A stretch of 64,000 nucleotides of DNA from NCBI GenBank assembly GCA_002256435.1, contig NKJC01000001.1, positions 868,001 through 932,000 on the forward strand, in the 5' to 3' direction. The number at the start of each line of letters is the position of its first letter. Within the stretch, counting starts at the first letter, position 1. The translations under genes and the position numbers were made by a program. Shown one piece after another: positions 35,860 through 44,779 of the stretch. Origin of the DNA: Chitinophagaceae bacterium BSSC1 (lineage in GTDB: Bacteria; Bacteroidota; Bacteroidia; Chitinophagales; Chitinophagaceae). The notes beneath the pieces were generated by a model that was not told where the DNA came from, made no database searches, and saw nothing but the letters and a program-made list of their open reading frames with translations.

Positions 35860-36155
35860 AAGGAATAATCAAATGTATTTGACATGTTTTCAAACACATC
35901 TTTTTCAGGCAGCTGCCCATTTTTAATTGCTAATTTAAACTGCGCTTCCCATGTAGATAAGTTTAAATTTAAATGAGGTCGCATTTTCTTTTCAATTTTA
36001 ATTGGTTTTAAAACTAATGCTGATTCATCATTTATAAAAACTTCTATCTCTTGTCCATCAATAATATTTGATTTATCTAAAATTTTCTTAGACAATATTA
36101 CAGCAATTGAATTACCTATTTTACTCAATTTGGTTTTCATTATTATCTGTTTCAT
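35853..36155 (-). CDS. MazE-like AbrB/SpoVT antitoxin
   Basis: 100 residues from the ATG at 36155; an ATG at 36140 (MKTKLSKIGNSIAVILSKK) is the better match to the family opening. A swapped-hairpin AbrB domain (residues 6-52) with KIGNSIAVILSKKILD and GQEIEVFINDESALVLKPI precedes a toxin-binding tail ending FDYSLK. In intact operons the tail usually ends in an acidic aromatic motif (FD-x-WEW); the change here fits a deletion that fused the end of mazE to the inside of mazF. It is A+T-rich relative to neighbours. Confidence 0.85.
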   Translation of the reverse strand: MKQIIMKTKLSKIGNSIAVILSKKILDKSNIIDGQEIEVFINDESALVLKPIKIEKKMRPHLNLNLSTWEAQFKLAIKNGQLPEKDVFENMSNTFDYSLK

Positions 36156-36234
36156 AAAAACAATTTTAAAACATTATAAAAATAGTAATTAAAAATTCTG
36201 ATTAATAATAATTGACTTACAAAAGCAAACAAAA

Positions 36235-36438
36235 CATTGGCAATAAACTACAGGCACCAAAACATCCCCCAAATAAACGGATTATCGCCGCTCAAGAGTT
36301 GTGTCTTCTGAGCGACATTTCTGGAGCGGTGCCGGAGGCAGGGCAATTAGCAGCTCTGCTGCTTTTTGACCAGCTCCAGGGTAGACGCGAAGGAGATACA
36401 ACTTTGAGCAAGTGCAAATCACGGCATAACATTCTGAC
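36235..36438. repeat. Right copy of the island-flanking inverted element, with long imperfect hairpin
   Basis: This lies within the 330-base gene-free stretch 36156-36485. It matches the left copy in inverted orientation at both ends. Between the blocks is a palindrome: GCTCAAGAGTTGTGTC (36290-36305) against GATACAACTTTGAGC (36395-36409), with one unpaired base; CTGGAGC (36321-36327) against GCTCCAG (36373-36379); and an apical AGCAG/CTGCT (36349-36360). The left copy lacks this hairpin. No protein frame with family similarity was found. Confidence 0.82.
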
Positions 36439-36485
36439 CGTCTACAAGACAGTGACAAATTTCAAATGCCTCAGTTTTGCTGCAG

Positions 36486-37907
36486 CTAAAAAAACAGCAT
36501 GGCTACAAAAATGGCGGCAATCACAGAGATTAGGTCTACTAGTAACATGGTGAATAAAGTGTAACGCGTGTTTTTGACTTTGATGCTACCAAAATAAACG
36601 GCAATCACATAGAAGGTGGTTTCAGCAGCACATTGAAAAATGCTGGCCAGACGGCCGGTGAAAGAATCAGCGCCATAAGTGCGCATGGAATCAATGAGAA
36701 AGCCCCTGGAACCCGCGGCATTAAAGGGACGCAGGATGGCAATGGGAAGCGCGTTGACAATGTCTTTGTCAACACCAAAAGCCAGGAAGAGCTTGGCCAT
36801 CCATCCAGAGATGATTTCAAAAACACCACTATTGCGGAACAAAGAAATGGCCACCAACATGCCCAAGATATAAGGGAAGATTCTTTTACCCGTGCTTAGA
36901 CCAGAAGCGGCGCCTTCCACAAAAGAGCTGAAAATGTCTTTGTCATTGGCAGCAAAATATTTCTCGCGCATAAAGGCATAAAGCAGAATAGCAAAGATGA
37001 TCACCAACAAGATCACGTTAGAAAGGTTATTGGTAAAATGGTTTTTACCAATGATGTCTAGGCTGGTGATATAAAATAAAAGACCCGCAATAACACCAAT
37101 GATGGTACCAATAGAAATGATCAGCGATGCACTTTTAAAATTGATCTTTTGTCTAATACCCACAATGACCAATGCCGCAATGGTACCAATAAAAGAAGTG
37201 ATGATGCATGGTAGCATTACATCGGCAGGGTTCTGTGCATTTTGAGCTGCGCGATAGCCAATGATAGAAGTAGGAATTAAAGTGAGACCTGCAGCGTGCA
37301 GGGCCATAAACATGATCTGAGAATTACTGGCTTTGTCTTTGTCTTGATTGAGTTCTTGCAAGCTCTCCATGGCTTTTAAACCAAAGGGTGTGGCAGCAGA
37401 ATCCAGCCCCAAAAAGTTGGCAGCAAAATTCAATGTCATATAAGAAATGGAAGGGTGATTCTTAGGAACTTCCGGAAACACTTTTACAAAAACGGGGCTT
37501 AAGAGTTTGGCTAATTTTTCAGACGCACCAGAATCAATGAGCAATTGCAGGATGCCGCAGAAAAAAGAGAGATAGGCAATCAGTGGTAAGAGCAAATCAA
37601 AAATGGTATTCTTGGCCGTTGGCAAAATGCCATCTGTTGCTTGCTTGCCAACTGCAATGCGTACAATTTTATTATCCAAGATGTACAAGGAATCATTAAA
37701 GGTTACACGGTGGTCCTTGGCTTTTTGCAATGTGTCTTGCAATTGAACAGACAACTGGTTTAGGTACAATTCTTTCTTAACTAGTGGATCATCTTTCTTG
37801 CCATTGACAACATAGTCAATAGAATAACTGCTGCCACTAAACAGAGAAGCTAGAATATAGGTAACAGAGACCAAGATGATGGTGAGCCAGAATCTACTAA
37901 GTGCCAT
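36486..37907 (-). CDS. Nucleoside recognition (Gate) domain membrane protein, SpmA-SpmB fusion type
   Basis: 473 residues, ATG start. An N-terminal helix and a periplasmic segment precede two Gate domains, SpmA-like (about 100-290: NFAANFLGLDSAATPFGLKAM, MALHAAGLTLIPTSIIGYRAA) and SpmB-like (about 310-470: NALPIAILRPFNAAGSRGFLI). The family is related to spore maturation proteins and nucleoside transporters, but no substrate is proven in Bacteroidota. It precedes no obvious partner: pdxH ends 48 bases upstream on the same strand. Confidence 0.87.
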   Translation of the reverse strand: MALSRFWLTIILVSVTYILASLFSGSSYSIDYVVNGKKDDPLVKKELYLNQLSVQLQDTLQKAKDHRVTFNDSLYILDNKIVRIAVGKQATDGILPTAKNTIFDLLLPLIAYLSFFCGILQLLIDSGASEKLAKLLSPVFVKVFPEVPKNHPSISYMTLNFAANFLGLDSAATPFGLKAMESLQELNQDKDKASNSQIMFMALHAAGLTLIPTSIIGYRAAQNAQNPADVMLPCIITSFIGTIAALVIVGIRQKINFKSASLIISIGTIIGVIAGLLFYITSLDIIGKNHFTNNLSNVILLVIIFAILLYAFMREKYFAANDKDIFSSFVEGAASGLSTGKRIFPYILGMLVAISLFRNSGVFEIISGWMAKLFLAFGVDKDIVNALPIAILRPFNAAGSRGFLIDSMRTYGADSFTGRLASIFQCAAETTFYVIAVYFGSIKVKNTRYTLFTMLLVDLISVIAAIFVAMLFF

Positions 37908-37955
37908 ATCAAAAGATTATCTGGCAATATATTCCATTTAGCCAATACTTGTATC

Positions 37956-38600
37956 TTATGGGGCCAAACGCTCAATAATCCAAAGACCTTGATCATTTTT
38001 GCGGTACTTAATCCTATCGTGCAAACGACTGCTCCTACCCTGCCAGAATTCAACGCTTTGAGGTTGTACTAGGTAGCCTCCCCAATGATCGGGTTTGGGA
38101 ATGGGACCATCGCCAAACTGGGCTTGGTACTTGGTAATATTGTCTTCTAAAATTTGTCTGTCAGCAATCACGGTGCTTTGAGGAGAACACCAGGCACCAA
38201 TTCTGCTACCCACGGGTCTGGATTGAAAATAAGCATCGCTTTCAGCAACAGATACTTTTTCAATGCTACCACTGATATTCACCTGACGCTCTAATTCCTT
38301 CCAAAAAAAGACCAGGGATACTCTGGGATTAGCAGCAATGTCTTGCCCCTTCTTGCTATTATAATTGGTGAAAAATACAAAGCCTCTTTCATCATAACCC
38401 TTTAACAACACAATTCTGGCCGATGGTGCACCAGTTGCATCGGCCGTGGCCAATGTCATGGCATTTACTTCATCCAACTCACTTTCAATAGCGTCTTTCC
38501 ACCACCTGTCAAACTGAGCAATGGGTTGTTCTGCTACGTCTTTTTCTTGCAAGGATTGCAGTTTGTAGTCTCTGCGAATATCGGCAATGATGTTTCCCAT
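37956..38600 (-). CDS. pdxH: Pyridoxamine 5'-phosphate oxidase
   Basis: 214 residues from the ATG at 38600, matching the usual family length; an upstream TTG (38633) is rejected. It has the FMN/PLP motifs LATADATGAPSARIVLLKGYD, GFVFFTNYNSKKGQDI, RQVNISGSIEKVS, YFQSRPVGSRIGAWCSPQS and GGYLVQPQSVEFWQGRSSRLHD. It oxidises pyridoxamine or pyridoxine 5'-phosphate to pyridoxal 5'-phosphate with FMN. No anomalies. Confidence 0.96.
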   Translation of the reverse strand: MGNIIADIRRDYKLQSLQEKDVAEQPIAQFDRWWKDAIESELDEVNAMTLATADATGAPSARIVLLKGYDERGFVFFTNYNSKKGQDIAANPRVSLVFFWKELERQVNISGSIEKVSVAESDAYFQSRPVGSRIGAWCSPQSTVIADRQILEDNITKYQAQFGDGPIPKPDHWGGYLVQPQSVEFWQGRSSRLHDRIKYRKNDQGLWIIERLAP

Positions 38601-38663
38601 CTGTTGGAATTTAGACTGCAAAGTTACCCGCAACAGGGTTAATAAAAACTAATAATTATCATG

Positions 38664-38690
38664 AAAAAAGCCCCGTGTTTTACGGGGCCT
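38664..38690 (-). terminator. Rho-independent terminator of the RND operon
   Basis: GCCCCGT and ACGGGGC pair around GTTTT (38670-38688). Read on minus, the stem is followed by six Ts (A run at 38664-38669). It lies 57 bases after the pump gene stop and before pdxH. Confidence 0.85.
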
Positions 38691-38746
38691 TCACTATTGG
38701 TAAAGATGTTTCAAAAAGGATTCAAATTCTTTAAAATGACATCCGT

Positions 38747-41700
38747 TTATTCACTGATTTCTATTTTCTCTGTTTTGTGTTTGCTAGAGATATACGTGTA
38801 TACCGCAGGAATCACAAAAAGGGTTAGCACCAAGGAGAACATAATTCCACCCACGATAACTATACCCAAAGGAATACGGCTGGTACTGGCTGCACCCAAA
38901 CTCAGGGCAATGGGTAGGGCTCCCAAAGCGGTAGCTAAGCTGGTCATGAGAATGGGTCTTAAGCGTTGGGCCGCAGCGTCTAATACGGCTGTTTTTTTAT
39001 CTAGTCCAAATTCTCTTTTCTGGTTGGCAAATTCCACAATCAAGATCCCGTTTTTGGTAACCAGACCAATCAGCATGATCATCCCAATCTGAGAGAAGAT
39101 ATTCAAGGTTTGATCAAATACCCACAAACTGAGCAAGGCACCCGCTACGGCCAGTGGTACGGTAATCATGATGGTAAATGGATCCGTGAAACTTTCAAAC
39201 TGTCCGGCCAATACTAGGTAGATTAAGACCAAGGCCAAGATCAAAGCAAAATTGGTATTGGAAGAAGATTCTACATAGTCTCTGGAAGGGCCACTCAAAT
39301 CATTTTGAAAGGATTCATCCAAAACCCTTGCACCAATGGCTTGCATAGCTTTTACCCCGTCTCCAATGGTCTTACCATCGGCCAAGGAAGCAGAAATAGT
39401 TGCTGCTTTAAAACGGTTAAAGTGATACAGGGTTGGAGGGTTACTATTCTCTTCTAATTTCACTACCGCGGTTAAAGGAATATTGTCTCCACGGTTATTG
39501 CGCACATAGAGTTTTTCAATATCAATGGGTTCATTTCTATCGGCCCTCTCTACTTGATTAATTACTTGGTACTGTTTACCATTCATGACAAAATAAGCAG
39601 CGCGCGCACCACTAAATGCGGATTGAACGGTAGCAGCTACATCGGTAGTAGTGAGTCCCAAATCTTTGACCTTCATGCGGTCAATGGTCAACTGCATTTC
39701 TGGTTTATTAAATTTCAGGTTCACGTCTACGTTTTGGAAGGTCTTGTCTTTTCTAGCTTCTTCCAAGAATTTTGGAATCACAGCTTTGATTTTTTCAAAG
39801 TCTAGATTTTCAATAATGTATTGCACAGGTAAAGACCCTCTAGAACCCAAACCAATAGAAATAGTTTGTTCTTGTACTGCAAAGATTCTAGCGTCATTGA
39901 ATCGGCCTACTTTCTTTTGCAGATCCATGGCAATTTCATTCTGACTGCGCTTTCTCTCAGCGGCTGGAACTAATCCAATACGGGCAATAGCACTATTTAC
40001 CCCCGTACTTGAAAAACTTGGGGTACTATTAAACACAAACTCTCTTTCTGGAACTGAATCAGTTAAATAATTGGTTACTGCTTCCGATGTTTTGAGCATT
40101 TTGTCATAACTGGTTCCCTCTGGTGCAGTAAAACTAAAACGTACACTGTTCTTGTCCTCCATGGGGGCAATCTCACTCTGCATGTCTTTGCCTATAAAGA
40201 AAATGATCCCCAAACAAATGACCACTATGACCCATGCCATCCAACGGATTTTCAAAAAGCTGGTGAGCAAGGATTTATAGCCATCTTCCATACCACGGAA
40301 AAAGGGTTCTGTTTTTTCATAGAACTTGCCATGACCCATGTCTTTTTTATTCAGGTACACGTTCAGTACCGGGGTAATGGTCAGCGATACAAAGGCTGAG
40401 ATCAATACCGCACAAGCCACTACAATTCCAAACTCACGGAACAGTGATCCCACAAAACCTTGTAAGAAAATCACGGGTAAGAATACCACGGCTAGGGTAA
40501 TAGAAGTGGAGATAACCGCAAAGAAAATTTCCTTACTACCCTCCAATGCCGCTTGTCTAATAGGTAAGCCCCCTTCTAGTTTTCTAAAGATATTTTCCGT
40601 GACCACAATTCCATCATCTACCACCAATCCCGTTGCTAGTACAATCCCCAACAAAGTCAATACATTAATAGAGAAGCCCGCCACATACATGATAAAGAAA
40701 GTAGCCACCAAGGAAATTGGAATATCTATCAGTGGTCTAATGGCAATTAACCAGTTTCTAAAGAAGAAGAAAATTACTAATACCACCAAGCTAAATGAGA
40801 TCATCAAAGTCTCAATTACTTCTTCTAAAGACTTGCGAATATTGCGGGTATTATCAATCAGTACGTGAAACTCAATATCGGATTTATTGCTTTTTTGAAT
40901 CTGTGCCAGACGCTTGTTAAACTCATCCGAGATGCGGATATAGTTGGCTCCTGGTTGGGGTGTAATATTGATGCCCACGGCTGGAACCCCATTGTATTTC
41001 CAAGAGAACTCTTCATTTTCTGGACCCAATTCTACTTTGGCTACATCGCTCAAGCGAACAATACCATTCGCGTCTTCTTTGATGATCAGGTCATTGAATT
41101 GCTTTTCAGTAGTTAGCTTACCCAGGGTACGAATAATCAATTCTGTATTGTTGCCATACAATTTACCCGCGGGTAATTCTACGTTCTCTCTATTGAGTGC
41201 TGTTTGAATATCATTGAATGCAACTCCATAGGCAGATAATTTATCGGGCTTGGTCCAGATGCGCATAGAATAACGCTTCTGTCCAAATATGGAAACCCCA
41301 CTTACTTCATTGATGGTTTGGAATCTTTCTTGCAACACGTTCTCTGCATAATCACTCAACTCTAACAAACTCTTGGTATGACTCTGAATAGCCATGAGGA
41401 TAATGAAATCACTATTGGCATCTGATTTGGCTACCACGGGTGGTGCGTCAATATCTTGTGGAAGATTACGAATGGCCTGACTCACTTTGTCTCTCACGTC
41501 ATTGGCAGCTGTTTCCAAAGCCACGCCCAGGTTGAATTCTACGGTAATATTACTAGAGCCGTTTGAGCTAGATGAATTGATACTGCGGATGCCCGGAATA
41601 CCATTGATCTGTTTTTCTAATGGTTCGGTAATCTGGCTTTCTATAACATCGGCGTTAGCCCCTGTATAAGAAGTTCTCACGTTGACCGTTGGTGGGTCAA

Positions 41701-41818
41701 TGGCGGGATAATCCCTTACTGCCAAAAAGGTAAAACCTACCACACCAAAAAGCACAATCATGATATTCATGACCGTGGCTAGTACTGGTCTTTTTAACGA
41801 TAGTTCTGATATATTCAT
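38747..41818 (-). CDS. RND efflux pump inner-membrane subunit (AcrB/MexF family)
   Basis: 1023 residues, ATG start. The opening helix (LKRPVLATVMNIMIVLFGVVG) and YPAIDPPTVNVRTSYTGANA match hydrophobe/amphiphile RND exporters. The proton relay VDDGIVVTEN is in TM4 with paired Asp, and the TM11-12 region has FTDPFTIMITVPLAVAGAL and GILIVEFANQ. About 12 membrane helices. It exports drugs or other hydrophobic compounds as a trimer with the adjacent membrane fusion protein; the TolC partner is not in the window. Confidence 0.95.
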   Translation of the reverse strand: MNISELSLKRPVLATVMNIMIVLFGVVGFTFLAVRDYPAIDPPTVNVRTSYTGANADVIESQITEPLEKQINGIPGIRSINSSSSNGSSNITVEFNLGVALETAANDVRDKVSQAIRNLPQDIDAPPVVAKSDANSDFIILMAIQSHTKSLLELSDYAENVLQERFQTINEVSGVSIFGQKRYSMRIWTKPDKLSAYGVAFNDIQTALNRENVELPAGKLYGNNTELIIRTLGKLTTEKQFNDLIIKEDANGIVRLSDVAKVELGPENEEFSWKYNGVPAVGINITPQPGANYIRISDEFNKRLAQIQKSNKSDIEFHVLIDNTRNIRKSLEEVIETLMISFSLVVLVIFFFFRNWLIAIRPLIDIPISLVATFFIMYVAGFSINVLTLLGIVLATGLVVDDGIVVTENIFRKLEGGLPIRQAALEGSKEIFFAVISTSITLAVVFLPVIFLQGFVGSLFREFGIVVACAVLISAFVSLTITPVLNVYLNKKDMGHGKFYEKTEPFFRGMEDGYKSLLTSFLKIRWMAWVIVVICLGIIFFIGKDMQSEIAPMEDKNSVRFSFTAPEGTSYDKMLKTSEAVTNYLTDSVPEREFVFNSTPSFSSTGVNSAIARIGLVPAAERKRSQNEIAMDLQKKVGRFNDARIFAVQEQTISIGLGSRGSLPVQYIIENLDFEKIKAVIPKFLEEARKDKTFQNVDVNLKFNKPEMQLTIDRMKVKDLGLTTTDVAATVQSAFSGARAAYFVMNGKQYQVINQVERADRNEPIDIEKLYVRNNRGDNIPLTAVVKLEENSNPPTLYHFNRFKAATISASLADGKTIGDGVKAMQAIGARVLDESFQNDLSGPSRDYVESSSNTNFALILALVLIYLVLAGQFESFTDPFTIMITVPLAVAGALLSLWVFDQTLNIFSQIGMIMLIGLVTKNGILIVEFANQKREFGLDKKTAVLDAAAQRLRPILMTSLATALGALPIALSLGAASTSRIPLGIVIVGGIMFSLVLTLFVIPAVYTYISSKHKTEKIEISE

Positions 41819-41861
41819 CTGATAATTTGGGTCAAACTGGTAAGTAATGCTGTTGGCTAGA

Positions 41862-42908
41862 CTAGTTGATCAGGTCTTCTATCTTTTTCACAGAACGCAC
41901 TTTTAATGGTGCTCCCGGACGTGCAAACAACACACCGGTTACCACTACGCTGTCTCCCACTTGCAAGCCCTTGGTCACTTCTACTGCTCCGGTATTGCGC
42001 ACACCGGTTACAATGTCTACAAAACTTGCTTTGCCTTTTTTCACTACTATCACTTTCTTGTTTCTAGCTTCTGGAATAATGGCATTGGCTGGAACCATGA
42101 TGCTCTTGCTATTTTCACCTGCGTCTACATAGACTTTTACAAATGCACCGGGATTGGCTTTCCCGTCTAGGTAAGCCCTAACTTTTAAGTTTCTTGTGGC
42201 GGTATTCACCAGTGGCTCGGTAGCATAAATGGTGGCTTTCTTTTTACCGGTTCTGCCGCCATCCACATCTACTTCAATGGTTTTGCCTTTGTGAATTAAG
42301 TAGCTATAATTTTCTGGTAGGGTAAAATCAATTTTTAGTTTGTTTACCTGCTGAATACTGGTGATGATTGTGGTGGGAGTAATATAAGCGCCTGGACTAA
42401 TTAGTCTCAGACCAAGAACGCCGTCAAAAGGTGCTTTTACAACTGTCTTGTCTATGAGTGTTTGGGTATAAGCCAGGTCTGCTTTTAGGGTGTTTACCTG
42501 ATTCAGAGCCACGTCATAGTCATTTTGATTGATGCCTGAGATGTTGAGCAATTTGCGATTGCGCTGCTCAGTGATCTCAGCCAAATGCAATTGGACCTTG
42601 GTTTTAGCTATCTGGGCTTGTAGATCTGCGTCATTGATGCGGGCAATCACGGTGCCTTTGCTCACATAAGCTCCTTCGGCCACATTCAATGCCACTACGC
42701 GGCCACTGACTTCGGGTTTTAGCTCGGCATATTCATTTGCCAAGACATTACCATTGGCTTCTACGGTATTGCTAATCTTTTGGGTACTGGCAATAATCAC
42801 GTCTACGGTAGCATTTTGTGGACCGTTATTCTGCTTGGGTTCGGCTTTTTTTGACTTGCAGGCAACTAAGAAAAGCAAGCTGGTACCGAATACATAGATA
42901 AGTTTCAA
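41862..42908 (-). CDS. RND membrane fusion lipoprotein (HlyD/AcrA type)
   Basis: 348 residues. The only start giving a signal sequence is TTG at 42908; a TGA lies 39 bases upstream in frame with no ATG between. The sequence MKLIYVFGTSLLFLVACKSKK has lipobox Cys17. A barrel-sandwich/lipoyl half (ALNVAEGAYVSKGTVIARIND), an alpha-hairpin (about 110-160), its return strand (VKAPFDGVLGLRLISPGAYI) and a beta-barrel domain (LPENYSYLIHKGKTIEV) follow. It bridges the pump to the outer-membrane channel. The gap to the pump gene is 43 bases. Confidence 0.92.
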   Translation of the reverse strand: MKLIYVFGTSLLFLVACKSKKAEPKQNNGPQNATVDVIIASTQKISNTVEANGNVLANEYAELKPEVSGRVVALNVAEGAYVSKGTVIARINDADLQAQIAKTKVQLHLAEITEQRNRKLLNISGINQNDYDVALNQVNTLKADLAYTQTLIDKTVVKAPFDGVLGLRLISPGAYITPTTIITSIQQVNKLKIDFTLPENYSYLIHKGKTIEVDVDGGRTGKKKATIYATEPLVNTATRNLKVRAYLDGKANPGAFVKVYVDAGENSKSIMVPANAIIPEARNKKVIVVKKGKASFVDIVTGVRNTGAVEVTKGLQVGDSVVVTGVLFARPGAPLKVRSVKKIEDLIN

Positions 42909-43098
42909 AGGCTGAAGTTTTGGAAAGCTAAAGATAGAAATAATTCAGCAGCAAGCCTTTACAATCCATGAATGGTTGAAGCCTTGAATTAATCCGATAA
43001 ATAATTAGCAAAAAAGGGCAATTGCTATGTAAATTCATAGAATTGAAGGGATTAGACAAAACGCTATTCACCGACAAAGCAACGATTAATGCCGCCAT

Positions 43099-43941
43099 AT
43101 GTACCAATTAAGCAAATCTCACCCTGCTAAAAGGGCTTTTATTACTGGTGCCGCTTCCGGTTTGGGAAGGGCTTTTTCTCATGAACTAGCTGCTGATGGA
43201 TGGACCATTGGCATGGCCGATATTAATGAAACAGAACTGGCTGCCGCTGCTGCGGAAGTGGAAGCCGCGGGTGGTAAGCCGCTAACCTACCGATTAGACG
43301 TATCGGACAAAGTGCAATACAAACAAGTTGCCGAAGCATTTCTGCAAGACGCAGGTGGCATTGACCTGCTTTTTAATAATGCCGGCGTGGGCGATGGTAG
43401 TCCTTTTGAAGAATACGCTTTGGAGAACTATGAATGGATGACGGGGATTAACCAATTGGGTGTGGTCTATGGTTGTTATTATTTTATCCCAGCCATGAAA
43501 AAACAACAATCGGGTCATATTCTGAATACGGCAAGTGCCGCGGCCATTGGTTGCGCGCCTACTATGGGAGCATATAATATGACCAAGGCCGCGGTGGTAG
43601 CCATTAGTGAAACACTTTACGGTGAGCTGATGGATCATGGCATTCAGGTCTCTTGTATTCAGCCCACTTATTTTAAAACCAATGTGATTCAGTACGCCCG
43701 TGGTGGTGCGCTGGTAAAGAAAGCCACGCAAATGTTTATAGACCGTTCGGGACTAGAAGCCAAGGAAGTGGCGCAGGAGATTTTGGAGCGCGCGGGGAAG
43801 AAGGAACTCTATATTATCCTGCCCAAGTCCGCGCGGACCATGTGGAACATGAAAAGATTGGCACCCACCTGGTTTAGAAAAAAAGTAAAAGAGCAGTTCA
43901 TGGATGCTATGAAAAAAGCCATGAAAAGAACCAAAGCATAA
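43099..43941 (+). CDS. Short-chain dehydrogenase/reductase
   Basis: 280 residues, ATG start. It has the classical SDR features: AFITGAASGLGRAF (TGxxxGxG), NNAGVGDGSPF, the catalytic Ser in LNTASAAAIGCAPTMGAYNMTKAA and the YxxxK motif (Y-N-M-T-K). The C-terminal region is basic and ends in Lys/Arg-rich helices (KKVKEQFMDAMKKAMKRTKA). The substrate is unknown. It opens a plus-strand run of four genes with spacings of 58, 9 and 7 bases, suggesting one acyl or alcohol degradation unit. Confidence 0.88.
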   Translation: MYQLSKSHPAKRAFITGAASGLGRAFSHELAADGWTIGMADINETELAAAAAEVEAAGGKPLTYRLDVSDKVQYKQVAEAFLQDAGGIDLLFNNAGVGDGSPFEEYALENYEWMTGINQLGVVYGCYYFIPAMKKQQSGHILNTASAAAIGCAPTMGAYNMTKAAVVAISETLYGELMDHGIQVSCIQPTYFKTNVIQYARGGALVKKATQMFIDRSGLEAKEVAQEILERAGKKELYIILPKSARTMWNMKRLAPTWFRKKVKEQFMDAMKKAMKRTKA

Positions 43942-43999
43942 ACTCCGCGCGAAAATTTTTTAGCGCAGCAACCATATTCAACATCGTTCAACTATCAAC

Positions 44000-44770
44000 A
44001 TGACAGACGCCAATCAAATATTTAGTCTTCAAGGAAAAGTGGCCCTGGTAACCGGTGCCAGCAAGGGCATTGGAGAAGCCATTGCCCGATTTTTTGCGGC
44101 CTGCGGTGCTACCGTAGTGATCAATTCAAGAAAACAAGAAGACCTAGACCAAGTAGCTGCCAGCATCAGAGATGCAGGAGGTAATTGTGTAGGTATGGCC
44201 GCCAATGCGGGTGACTTGGATGCTTGCAAAGAACTTGTGACAAAAGTGATTGCCCAATTTGGGGGCATAGATATCTTAGTCAATAACGCAGCTACCAATC
44301 CCATTTATGGCCCGCTCTTGCAAGCCGAGGAATGGGCTTTTGACAAGATCATGAACGTGAATGTAAAAGCCCCTTTTGAATTGGGCAAGTTGGTACACCA
44401 TAGCATGAAGTCAAGGGGTGGCGGCTCTATTATCAATATCAGTTCTATATCAGGTATAACACCAGATCCCGGTTTGAGTTTGTATTCTGTTTCCAAAGCC
44501 GCACTCAATATGCTCACCAAGGCCTGCGCCAAAGAATGGGGGCCCGATGGGATTCGCGTGAACGCCATTTGTCCGGGTCTGATTAAAACCAAATTCTCAG
44601 AAGCACTTTGGCAGAACGAGCAATGGCTGAACCGATTTGTAAAAATGGCCCCACTGAGCCGCATGGGAACAGTGGATGAAATTGCAGGACTGGCTTTGTT
44701 TCTGGCTTCTCCCGCATCGGGCTATTGCACTGGAACCTTATTCACTGCCGATGGCGGTGTTACCATTTAA
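44000..44770 (+). CDS. Short-chain dehydrogenase/reductase (FabG-like)
   Basis: 256 residues, ATG start. LVTGASKGIGEAIARFFAAC is the cofactor loop, NNAATNPIYGP the NNAG-like strand, INISSISGITPDPGLSLYSVSKAALN gives Ser and YxxxK, and the end is SRMGTVDEIAGLALFLASPASGYCTGTLFTADGG. The C-terminal motif is the substrate loop of FabG-type enzymes. It sits directly before the acyl-CoA dehydrogenase (9 bases) and probably acts on 3-hydroxyacyl-CoA. Confidence 0.92.
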   Translation: MTDANQIFSLQGKVALVTGASKGIGEAIARFFAACGATVVINSRKQEDLDQVAASIRDAGGNCVGMAANAGDLDACKELVTKVIAQFGGIDILVNNAATNPIYGPLLQAEEWAFDKIMNVNVKAPFELGKLVHHSMKSRGGGSIINISSISGITPDPGLSLYSVSKAALNMLTKACAKEWGPDGIRVNAICPGLIKTKFSEALWQNEQWLNRFVKMAPLSRMGTVDEIAGLALFLASPASGYCTGTLFTADGGVTI

Positions 44771-44779
44771 TCTTGGATC

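Noticed and set aside
36235-36438. Integron attC site in the right flanking element
   Set aside because: The long hairpin with unpaired bases and nearby TA genes recall attC-bounded cassettes, but I do not find RYYYAAC/GTTRRRY boxes at its ends, the copies are inverted and not direct, and no integrase is present. An HattCI or Infernal attC scan would decide.
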